Assembly (NCBI GenBank): GCA_933207985.1
Contig: OW240917.1
Coordinates: 122,614,471-122,678,470 of the forward strand
Source: Pelobates cultripes
Taxonomy: Eukaryota > Chordata > Amphibia > Anura > Pelobatidae
Direction: 5' to 3'
Length of the DNA: 64,000 bases
The notes under the pieces were generated by a model. The model did no database searches. It was not told where the DNA came from and saw only the letters and a program-made list of their open reading frames with translations. Of this stretch, positions 54,141 to 64,000 are shown piece after piece (the stretch's first letter is position 1; each line of letters begins with the position of its first letter). The translations under genes were made by a program, and so were the position numbers.

Positions 54141-55150
54141 TAGGTTACTAATTTTTCACTTCATTCACTACCCAGACTGTGAACGTATATATATTTCTTT
54201 ACTATGTTCATATTGAATTTCATGTATTAAATTTAATAATTGAGCTAAGCCTCTAGTTTTATTAGTGATATTATCAATTATGGCACATATTTAATTTTTC
54301 TACATCACAAAGAGATCAAACATTAACACTAGTTTACTTTTAGACAAATAAATCATTTTTTCCTCTGGATGAAGCTTGCGCCTAGATACATATTGGTTTA
54401 TAACGAGTCTAGAACGCACAGCCATCTTAATAGATGTCCAGACGTGGAACGCATGGAAGTACATTGCAACAGATCCGACGGATACTTGAAAACACCGGCG
54501 GGAAAGAGTAATTAACAGGAAGCAAAGACACCTGCTACAAGCAACACACCAATGAATCTGGAGTTTAGAAGAGAGGACGCCCACCACTCCACCTATTATG
54601 TTTTAGCCCTATATAAGGAACATTGGGGGGAAGGGTATTTAGGATGTGATTTTTTTTGTATTACATTGTTACTGATTTTACCTATATGGGTCCCTGAGGA
54701 ATTTCTCACGTGAGAACAAAATGCATAGGTTGACCATATTTTTAATTTTTTTGTATACTATTTTAGTTTGTATAATACATCCTCTTTTTGGAAGAATACT
54801 TTGGTTATCATTGTTGATGTTTCAAGTAGACCGGTCCGGAGAGGAGTCCGAAGGAGGTATTTTACCCCCTACTATAATCGAGGGTGGCACCCACAAGGCG
54901 CTGTTAAAATCTGTATCTGTGAGTGCAACTGAGAATTTGCATTTTCTGTTCATCAGACATTATTGCACTATGTTATTTTTTTATTATTCATAGGTTCACC
55001 CACAAGATCCCTAAATTCAGAATATATACATAACGTTACACTCTGCCTTAGCCATACCTCTGGAGCATTGGGACCAGTAGCCCTCACTCAGTGACAAACC
55101 GATCAAAAATTTGTAATACTGACTTGTGGAAAAGAGCCAGGGGACTCAAT
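54141..55150. repeat. Unclassified interspersed repeat between the paired copies
   Basis: Noncoding. Contains AGACCGGTCCGGAGAGGAGT and GGTGGCACCCACAAGGCGCT at 54829-54903. No terminal repeats were resolved. Confidence 0.35.
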
Positions 55151-55677
55151 CTCTTTTTATTGAAGTGGCTATGGTGCATAGAGAGTTCCTTTAATAATAT
55201 GATGTACAACAATTCTTATTTTTATATCGGGAGAGAGAGTATTAGTTATTGACAAGTAGGATAATGGCAGAGACCACAAGTCACATAAGTATATACAGTG
55301 TATACATATAAATGCTGCTCTAGTTCCCAAAGAATTCCATGTTACTAAAGGGTCCCCCATGTGGGGATAACTGGTAAACTGGACATTCAGAGAAGGACTC
55401 TGAATCAAGGGGTCTATCCACATACATCTGTTTCAATGTATTCTACTGCTTAACTATGGAATTTACTATCTGGTTCATAGCAAGTTTACACGTAGCTATA
55501 TGCACTATAATTAAAAGTGGAACATAAAAAAAATGACCAAAATATCTCCAATATATGAAGTACATTCTCAAAATAACAGTATATAAATACAGCAAGCGAG
55601 AGAGCAAGAGAGAGACTGAGAAGGTAGACAGAAACAGAGAGTTAAAGTAAGTGAGAGAGAGCGACACAGTCCATTTA
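55151..55677 (-). repeat. 522-bp repeat, copy 2
   Basis: Matches 53333-53854 along its full length with a handful of differences and a few small indels. It is flanked by unrelated sequence, which confirms both boundaries. Confidence 0.88.
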
Positions 55678-57060
55678 ATATTTCATACCCTTCCCCCAAC
55701 AGTAATTAATTTAATGCGTTCTCTCTTTTTAGATGTCAGCCAAGAGAATAATTAGAGGCTAATAAAACATTGGAAAGTTACACATGCAAAATGCAATATA
55801 CAGTAAACAATAGGGCGAGTAAGGATGCCGGCGTGCGATGCCTGGGCATTACCTTGGATAAACTGTGTGCACATTGACACTGTCACGCTCTCCGCAGCCC
55901 TGAGTGTGCTGGTAGCTCGGTGCAGACAGACAGCTTGAATTAATCCCAAGAGGAGTGCATGACAGGCGAGAGAAGCAGACAATTAGAATGAAGGAGGAAA
56001 TTGGAAATGGCAAAGGTGTGAACATATGTCAAATTACAACTAAATGATAAATTACAATTCTGTCATTGAAATAAATGGTAATTAAGAAAGATTTCAGCTA
56101 TCTCTCATTTTTTTTAATAAAAAGACAATAATATAATGTATTTGGCTTGTCATTTTTTAAACACGCATCTGATTGCTAAATTGCTTGAGTTTTGCGTGTG
56201 TCCATCCCCGGTCCCTGGATTTCTATGTATTTTGCAGGAGTGTTGTTTGTGTACATTAAATATAATTCTTCTCCTGCTCCTCTTCTCTCATTTTTCTTCC
56301 TCATTCTCCTCACATTGGCAGAACGGTGTTGTCAAAAGGAACAGTGAGCTTATAGTATCTAATAGAGCCTGAACGAGGTAAAAAAAAAAAAAAAAAGGTC
56401 TGCTAGAGCTGCTGCACCCTAATTATTTTAAACAAGCACAGTCCAGCTGACAATTAGGAAATTCTTCTTTATGGCTTGGGGGATTCATATGAAACTCATA
56501 ATCACTGTATACACGTCCTTTCATTTAGACAGTAATGAATGTGAGAGAGCAGAAGGGGAGAGAGAGGAGGGGCTGCTGCTGGTAGACCACTCCAACACAT
56601 TTTCGAAACAGCTGTGTAATTACCATGACTTTTGAATTCATAAACCAGACCCAATTTAGGGCACCATTTGTGTGGGTCCTAAAAAAGCAAGCAGCATGAT
56701 AACAAAAACAAAAGGACATAGTATAGGCCAGTATATGCAATGAAATATGAAATAATACACATGCAATGAACCCAGTGTGATATGTATTATATATGGATAG
56801 ATAAATTATATTTATTAATATCTGACCCTTATTGCTAAGGGCAGGTTATATTTGCCTGCACTATAGCTATTGCAATTGGTGCACTATTTGGAATAATGCA
56901 CAGTTTCAGTGACACTGTGCTGGATGGGTGCCCATAATATACATGTCTCAGTGCTGGTATTTGCAGCTGCAGCCATATTCATTCAATTCTCTCCAAGTTA
57001 TGACATTGAGGAAGAGGAGCCGAGGAGACAGAAAGTGTGTAAAATATCTCCTCTGTTAAT
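55678..57060. other. Unique-looking noncoding DNA, candidate conserved region
   Basis: No transposon motif, tandem repeat or coding frame is visible for about 1.4 kb apart from a poly-A run at 56381-56396. It contains homeodomain-like words such as CAATTAGGAA, TAATTA, GAATTAATCCC and ACAATTAG. This is consistent with host noncoding sequence, possibly regulatory, but conservation cannot be judged from one sequence. Confidence 0.35.
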
Positions 57061-57859
57061 ATAACACTATTGGGTTAATTAATAGAAGCTGTTGCCCAGG
57101 AGCGTGGTTAGAATTGTGCATGGAAAAAATAATTTCTGCTGACCCATTTTGTCTGGAAAAAAAATGGAATGGCAGAATTTCATATATGTGGTAGTTCGAC
57201 TCATCAGAATTTTGTCCGCCAAAACAAGAGTTGGGAAAACTAACCATACGGACCAAAATGGTGCAAAAATAGGCCGACCATTGTACTGTAAAATATATAC
57301 ATACACAAATACTAATATAAATATTATGTATATATTTTGAAGTCCAGATCCAAAATGCTGGCAAGTTTCCTCTGCACAAGAGATGCAGTATAGCAACGGT
57401 GGATGATTGCTTTAACCTTCTTCGGGCCTCATCAGTGAGATATAGTTCATATCCCTCAATGATAAATATATTATATATAAATATATAAATAAATATTTCT
57501 TTGTATTGCTTCTACTTTTTTACTTCACGTGATCTGTGAATGAAATCAACAGTTAGTGGCTGTCTAGTAGCCATCATTCATCTTTAAATTGCATCAGTCA
57601 TCTCTTTTTTTGGTATCATGGGCAAAATTTTGAATTGCACTTCAAACAAACATGATCATTCATTGCACGAGTCATTTGTTTCATGATTAGTTTATACAGT
57701 GGTTGGGAAATCAGAATTTAGACAATTGCCTGATCGGCTCCAATTCAGACAGATTGCAGTTCATAACTAAACACATCTCCAAATATAGCATATTCCTCCA
57801 CTCAGATGTAACAATCCTGAAGCCCCTTTACCTCCAACAAACCATATTATCATCTATAA
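57061..57859. other. AT-rich intergenic DNA, no gene
   Basis: Only short chance ORFs. A possible repeat phrase, CTTCGGGCCTCATCAGTGAG, occurs at 57420. Confidence 0.45.
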
Positions 57860-57996
57860 CAGGGTTCTCCAAACTCTTGTTTTCCAGATGTTGCTGAACT
57901 AAAACTCTCATGATTCTCTAACTATCTATTTCATTCCAAAAATCATGGGAATTCTAGTTCAGCAACATCTGAAGGGCCAGAGATTGGATAATAGTG
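57860..57996. mobile_element. hAT-like foldback MITE, 137 bp
   Basis: CAGGGTTCTCCAAACTC at the left is loosely inverted at the right end (GAGATTGGATAATAGTG). CCAGATGTTGCTGAACTA pairs with TAGTTCAGCAACATCTG inside. CTATAA directly flanks both ends (57854-57859 and 57997-58002), in keeping with a target duplication. It shares its inner arms with 26274-26399. Confidence 0.75.
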
Positions 57997-58189
57997 CTAT
58001 AATCTATACCATAAACAGAGGATACCTTTTGCCCTATTAGCAAGAAAACACTAAGAAGTATACAACAAAAATAAAATATATTTTTACCTTATTATATAAG
58101 TAGTAAATTATTTATATTAATTTAGTTTATTGTATTATTTTTCTTTTATAAAACAAAACAGGTGTGAGTTAAAAATTAATCATTCGATT

Positions 58190-58985
58190 CAGAGTTGGCA
58201 TTAAGGATGGACCTTAGGTAGGAAGAGAGTTCATTCCATTACATTGCAAGAATCTTATTTTAAATTACTCCATAGATGGTTTTTAGCCCCCTCCCGTATC
58301 ACCAAGTTCGACAGAAATGTATCGGACCAATACTGGAGATGTAACCTAGAGAGAGGTACCTTTCTTCATGTCTGGTGGGAGTGCACAAAACTGCAGGAAA
58401 TTAAACATGAAATTGACATTGAAATGACATTGTTTACATACATTTTTAAAACAAATATCTCTTTAAACCCAAGTATCTGGCTCTTTCACTTGGGACTTTC
58501 TAAAAAGAAAAAGAAAAGCACCCTTATTCTAGCAATCAATATACTGCTTACTATTAAATTAAATATCGCAAGAGAATGGCGCAAACCTAATTTCCATTCA
58601 TAGGCAGAGTTCGTTGGTCAAATCTTGTATCATGGGAAAATGGAAAGATATTTTTATAGGATGAATGAACAAATGTCACTAAATAATAAGATATGGACCC
58701 TGGTTTAATTTTATCTCAAAAGAAGGACCCCTATGGAACAGTGGCAAAACTTATAGATTAGTTCTAACCATGCTGCTCTTATACCCCGAAATGCAAGTTA
58801 GTGTGTAGTATTTTTGTGAATTTTGTGTAGTTGTGAATAAGATTGATCGTGTCGATTTTTACAACAATGTAATGAATAACTTAATGTTTTAGTATATATG
58901 ATTATTTCTTTGTTAGTATTGTTAGTGTATTTATATGTTTGTATAATTTGCAAAAAAATGATTTTAAAACATGATAAATAAAACA
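58190..58985 (+). mobile_element. L1-clade LINE 3' end
   Basis: Coding of the L1 ORF2 C-terminus followed by an AT-rich 3' UTR that ends GATAAATAAAAC at about 58983. It is 5'-truncated at about 58190. Confidence 0.75.
58244..58603 (+). pseudogene. L1 ORF2 C-terminal domain
   Basis: 119 open codons with LLHRWFLAPSRITKF and YWRCNLERGTFLHVWWECTK, the conserved Cys-...-His-...-Cys region at the end of L1 ORF2. The first Cys of the usual CxxC pair is Tyr (YWRC). This part is missing from the 31-36 kb L1, so the two copies are complementary pieces but not parts of one element. Confidence 0.8.
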
Positions 58986-60573
58986 CAACAAGGTGGGCAG
59001 GTGCTGCTCTCTACAGCACTCCTCTTTTCTTCGTGTTCTGCAAAATTTCAACTGGACAAAAGGGGCACGTTAATCTTATACGTGTGAGTGGGGTGTGGTC
59101 AGGGGTGTGTGTGTGTTCTGAGAACTTCTAACACTAATAACAGTTTATGCAACTCTAAAATGTAATTTAGATCAAGAATGATTAATCTTATTTAGACAGA
59201 TTGACTTCTAAAAGCATTTATTGTAGTTTGAAGACACATTTGGGCCCAAAATAGGGACTGTCCCTCTTAAATAGAGACTCTTTGGAGCTATGGAGGGGGT
59301 GTAAATAAGAAGGCAGGCTTATGCCTCAGCATTTTTCAAAACCTTTTTTTTTTTTAACAGGGTAAGGATAAGGTAAACCTTATCAAATGCAATAATGCTC
59401 TATTGGTGCTCAGAGTATCCCTTAACGGGGTTAAATGAAATGATTGGATACACACATGATCTATATTGCCTGGGGTTTCCCTTTTAACTTATTAATGAGA
59501 TTTCACCCACAAAATCACATATCAAAGTGATACTCTCTAGAGGCTGCCAGATTTCTTTATTTTGTTTGGTTGCCAGAAATCTCCTACGAGACATGCCATA
59601 ATAGACAGTGAATGGATTTTAATTAGTTGTAAATACTGTTTTAAGGTGACATTTTGCACACATGTTAGAAATGATGTTACATGGATTATACAAACATATA
59701 GTTATAGTCAGGCTAATATAGGGGGTTATTAGGATTTGCTAAGACTTTAAATACAAACCATTGCAAATTAGTAATCTAATTGGCTCATGTGTTTAACCTG
59801 ACCAGGATTTCTTGTTTCAAAATAGCCAGAACCATACATGCTCATTAACTCAGCTCCAATATAATGCAAAGAAAAATGATTGGTCTTGAAGGACTAACTG
59901 CTGTGGTTCATTTCATTTTGAAAGCATATCTTTTTATAAGCAGTGTTGTGCCTCATGACCTGATTGCTGTGATTGGCACGATTTAATCAGCTTACTAAAT
60001 ATCTTTTCCATGCAGCTTATAGTTAAAGAGAATTAGTTTGTTACTTCTTTAATAGTTCTAGGACAATAAAGCTATATTTTGCCCATTTGTCTTAAAGTAA
60101 TCTAAAATATTAAAAATTGTCCTGTTGTGATACATTGCCAGTGTAGTTCTTATCTCCAAATTAGTATTTCCGCCTACTGATCTCATTATACTGAAGAAAT
60201 GTTTTTTCACACATAGATTATTGGTCTAGATCAGTGATGACTGACCTTGGCACTACTCATGTTTGTGAACTACATTTCAAATGGCTCTCTGTGGGCCAGT
60301 AGAGTGACTGAGCATTCTGTCAGTCTACAAAATTAAAATTTTCTAATTCTTAACCAAAAGTAATGCATTCATTGAACAACAACTATTCACATTAAAGTTA
60401 CATTGTACATAATGTAATATTGTGTAAAATATCTGCATACAATATAAAATTTAACTGTATGCAAATATTGGAATGGATTGGGTGTATTCCTTTATTTTAA
60501 CCGGGTTAAATTTAACAGAAAGGTTGTGTACTTAATTGTATGGAATTATTTCCTAAACTCTCACTTTCTGATA
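58986..60573. other. AT-rich intergenic DNA, no gene
   Basis: A possible old repeat lies at 59020-59430, with AATAGGGACTGTCCCTCTTA at 59250. The rest shows no structure. Confidence 0.45.
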
Positions 60574-60880
60574 TGTGCAGGGTCGGACTGGCCCACCGGA
60601 ATATCGTGAATTTTCACGGTAAGCTGGCCTATTTTCAGAGTCAGTGCAACCATAAGGCAGCAAAGGCAACCACCTAAGGTGCACTGGCCTGGTGCACCCT
60701 AGGTGGCCGCACATTGCTTCCACTCCTGCCAGTCACTGCATGTAGCATGGTCGAGCAGTATATCTTCTATAACCTCTACCCGGTCTGACAGAAAGGGCTC
60801 ACTGGGAGCAGTTACCAGCCTGAATAAAGGTACAATGGACTGCTCTGTCATGCTACAAGAGAAATGTAAGCAGGCACAGG
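60574..60880. repeat. Unclassified repeat beside a minisatellite
   Basis: Begins GCAGGGTCGGACTGGCCCAC and leads into the minisatellite that follows, paralleling the 37.97-39.0 kb arrangement. Confidence 0.35.
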
Positions 60881-60889
60881 AGGGGAGGG

Positions 60890-61790
60890 GAAATGAGGGA
60901 GAGACACAAAAAGGGTCTGGGGAAGAATGAGACACACAGAGGGGCTAGGGGGATGGGGAGAAACACATAAAGAACTGGGGTAATGAAAAACACAGAGACG
61001 CTGGGGTTTCGGGAGAGACACAGAGGGGATGGGTGGAATGAGGCACACAGGGTCTGAGGGGGGATGAGACACACAGAGGTCCTGGGAGGTATGAGACACA
61101 CAGAAGGTCTGGTGGGAAATGAGACACACAGAGGGGCTGTGAGGTGAAGAAAGATGCACACAGAGGGGATTGGGGAGGACACACAGGAAGGTTTGCGGGG
61201 GAGACACACTGAGGGGCTTGCGGGGAGAAAGAGACACACAGAGGGACATGGGGGTGAGAGAGAGATACCCAGAGGGGTTGTGGGGAAGAAAGAGCAACAC
61301 AGAGGGCTGAGGGGGAGAAAAAGACACACAAAGGCTAAGAGGAAGAAAGAGACACACAGAAGGCCTGTGGGGGAGAGGGAGACACACAGAGAGACTTGGG
61401 AAAGAAATAGACACACAGGGGCAGGTGAAGACACACAAATGGGCTTGGGAGGAGAATGAGATACACAGAGTGGCTGGGGGGGAGACACACAGAGGGGCTG
61501 GGGGAGAAAGAAACACAGAGGGGCAGAGCTGAGACACACAAAGACACTTTGTGGAGAAAGAGACACAGAGAGCGGCTGGGGTAAACATACAAAAGGGACT
61601 TGGGGGAGAAAGAGACACACAGAGGGGCTGCAGGGAAAAAAACACACAGAGAGGCTGGGGAAGGGAAGAAAGAGACAAATGAGCTGGGGCTAAGAGAAAC
61701 ACAAAAGGGACTTGGAGTAGAAAGGCACACAAAAGGGCCTAAGGGGAGAGACTTAGAGGGGGCTTAAGAAGGGTAAAAATAGATGCACAA
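60890..61790 (+). repeat. Purine-rich minisatellite, ~30-bp units
   Basis: About 900 bases of irregular units of the form GAGACACACAGAGGGGCTGG plus GGGAGAAA. The plus strand is almost entirely purine plus CAC words. Long minus-strand frames (for example 60848-61732) exist only because the repeat has few stop codons. Confidence 0.92.
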
Positions 61791-62894
61791 AAGAGCTTGC
61801 AGAAAGTAAGAGCTACACAAATGGGGGTTGTAAGAGGCACACAAGAGGGGTGTAAGACACACAAGAGGAAAAAATGGGGGCTAAGATACACTAAAGTTGG
61901 TAAGACAATCAAAAGAGGGGATAAGGAACAGAAATGGGAACAAGAAATGCATTTTTTTCTTGTGGGTAAGGGATGTATATGTTCTTGTGTCTCCTGCTGT
62001 GTAACTCAGTTCTTCAGCATAGGAGTCTGTGCCGAAAAGTTGATTGACAGGTAAGAGAAAGGTCTCTTATTAAATGGGGTTTCCCTTGAATATATATGTT
62101 TTTCTAGTAATCCTGCTAACACAATATACAGATAGAAGTGGTATTGATTCGAACAGTAAAACATATATGCAATGAGCACATATTGGCCTAGTCTTGTTGC
62201 TAGATGCACAATCCAGCCAAATAACATATTCAAAGTGAAGAGCACACTCAGAGGACTTCAAAATAAACAACATAACTTATTTTTTTACAGTTGTGCAACA
62301 GCATACATTAACCATTTCAGTCCCATTATCAAAATTTCCTTAATATGTCAAGGTAGTTTTACTAAAACATTAATTATATGCAAATGCACGTCTGCTTAAA
62401 ATAAATCCACTCTTTTGTTTATTTTGAAGCTCTATGAGTGCTTTCTTTTAGGGTGGAGTAATATTTTTCAATTTCAAGTTATTTTTTCCACCTCTATATC
62501 TGGACACTATGCTGTCGCAACGCATTATTGGGCTAGTATAGAATTTTTGTCCAGAGCTGCTTTTAGTTTCCGGACCTACCCTGGACATGAGGTTTGTTGC
62601 AAGGGCATTGCTAGAGTCATAAAATACCCAAGGTTAGAGTCCAAAACTAAATTTGGTGAACCCTCCTCAAAGCCACAAACCTGGTCCTTCACACCTTCCA
62701 CCCCTTAACAATTGAAATATTCTCACACATCCATATAAAAATACAAATACAAAATTAAGCTCTGCACCCAAACTCCATCTACCACCCCTGGGCAGCAGCA
62801 ATGGCTATAGCACTCATCAGCCCCAATACATAAAAGCCCCAAAAAGTTACCTGTGCTCTATCCCAAATTCCTCGCCTCCACATAGGAGAAATCC
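61791..62894. other. Intergenic DNA, no gene
   Basis: Continues from the minisatellite with decaying CACAAGAGG words to about 61920, then AT-rich sequence. 62520-62710 may be old repeat. Confidence 0.45.
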
Positions 62895-63345
62895 AAAAAA
62901 AAAACACTCCAGTTAGTTAAATGTGCATAAGGGTTTAGGATAGGCGCACTTTTTTTATTTTTACTTATTCTTTGTATTTAGGATGATGAGTACTATAGTC
63001 AATGCTTGCACCCAGGGATAGTGGTAGGTTAAATGCAGGGCCTCATTTTGTATATGTGTATTTGCTTTTGTTTTACACACCTATGCTACAGTGCACCTGC
63101 CCACCCATGGGTAAACGATCAAGTGTGTAGGGGTTTATAATTACCCCCACTCTGTTGTCATGAGAGATTTTTACCCTTTGGCTCAAATCAGCAAGGTGAA
63201 TTGTTAGTGTAGGACTCACTTAAGAGGTTTGTCTTGACGTGACAATTGAGCTTACACTTTAATGGCCTTTGGAGTTATATTAGAAAATCCTTCAGTTATT
63301 TAAATGTGCACAGAAATTTGTGGTACTGCACAGGAAGTTTTTTTG
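62895..63345. repeat. Second locus of the ~406-bp tandem family
   Basis: 62895-62990 matches the end of the 826-1231 unit (TTAAATGTGCATAAGGGTTT against TTAAATATACATAGGGATTT), and 63060-63340 matches the body of the next unit (GTGTAGGACTCACTTAAGAG, AATGGCCTTTGGAGTTA). The order is the same as in a tandem array. Confidence 0.55.
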
Positions 63346-63502
63346 TTTTTTTATTCATAAATACACACAGTTAGATACTTTCAGACACACACACATTAAG
63401 ACACAAATTCACAGATACATACATATGTAGAGTCACAGTAAGTGTAAGTAAGTCAGTGGTGCTCCCTCTTCTCCATGTGTAGAATATGTTCTGTATGTCA
63501 AT

Positions 63503-64000
63503 CAGTGGCGTACTGGGGGAGGGGGGGGGAGCGCCGGCCCCCCTCATGCTGCAGCCGCCCGAGCGCTCTGCAGAGAGCCTCAGGCGGCTGCAGCTTTGCC
63601 CGCCTGGGCGCAGCCTGAGTAGAGGGGCTGACAGGAGGGAAGCGCTCAGCGCTCCCTCCTGTCACTCCCTCACTGTAGCGTTGCCGAGCCCTGTATCATG
63701 GTCCGAGGGAACAGGGAGCATCTGTCTCCTGTACCCGGCCGGACTAACAGGAAGTACACACTGAGTGTTCTTTTTCCTATTAGTCCGGCCGGGTACAGGA
63801 AACAAAAGCTCCCTGTACCCGCGGACCATACAGAGCTCGGCCACGCTACAACAGAGGTGGGGGGGAGAAATTGGGAAGGAGGGGATAAATAAAGATTGGG
63901 AGGGGTGGGATAAAGAAAGATTGGGAGGGGGGATAAGGAAATTGGGAGGGGATAAATAAAGATGGGGGGATAAAGAAAGATTGGGAGAGGGGGGAAGGAA
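63503..64000. repeat. GC-rich repeat with a hairpin and a simple-repeat tail
   Basis: Starts CAGTGGCGTACTGGGGG. Arms 63700-63753 and 63774-63827 are inverted copies (GGTCCGAGGGAACAGGGAGC; TGTACCCGGCCGGACTAA). From about 63855 to the window end runs a G-rich repeat of GGGATAAATAAAGATTGGGA type. It is cut by the window edge. Confidence 0.6.

Noticed and set aside
60848..61732. Long minus-strand Cys/Ser/Pro-rich ORFs (294, 264 and 131 codons)
   Set aside because: All three frames are long because the purine-rich minisatellite lacks stop codons on that strand. No start context or domain.

Overview
The window is vertebrate nuclear DNA from a genome very rich in transposable elements, most likely an anuran amphibian. 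The basis is the repeat mix: CR1-, L2- and L1-clade LINEs, hAT and Tc1-like DNA transposons, LTR elements, and MITEs with TTAAAGG-type ends like the T2 family described in Xenopus. I recognise no host gene exon, tRNA gene or CRISPR array. Nearly every coding trace belongs to a mobile element, and almost all are broken. A 100-base run of N (21568-21667) is an assembly gap.

Layout. 0-14 kb holds three L2-clade LINE copies (1.33-4.10, 4.10-8.40 and 10.4-13.8 kb). The second copy carries a Tc1-like transposon, which itself carries an inverted L2 3' tail, and a separate chimeric CR1-tailed element. The third copy is the best preserved and has a 2A-like motif at its amino end. 14.9-18.4 kb is an LTR retrotransposon with a 5-bp target duplication, a tRNA-Leu-type primer site, a polypurine tract and one repeat-rich ORF, but no pol. 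21.7-22.8 kb has a palindromic LTR fragment and an inverted-repeat element. 25.4-29.6 kb is a run of MITEs and a longer inverted-repeat element, some sharing TTAA at their junctions. 31.4-36 kb is a minus-strand L1 split by a CR1 copy.

38-39 kb is minisatellite. 40.1-46.8 kb is a decayed hAT element split by an LTR-like insertion. 47.7-48.8 kb is a second, different Tc1-like transposon. 48.8-50.1 kb is GT-rich minisatellite with L2 remnants. 50.5-52.7 kb is a dense mosaic: a Gypsy gag fragment with a SCAN-like motif, two 18S rRNA fragments in reversed order, minus-strand hAT pieces, an LTR end and a 111-bp tandem repeat. 52.7-55.7 kb is a second CR1 copy broken by a 522-bp repeat that recurs 1.8 kb away. 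55.7-57.1 kb is the longest stretch that looks unique. 58.2-59.0 kb is an L1 3' end, and 60.9-61.8 kb is a purine-rich minisatellite.

The genes do not form a pathway. The window records successive insertions, and nesting gives relative ages in several places. All family assignments come from reading motifs; no database search was run.
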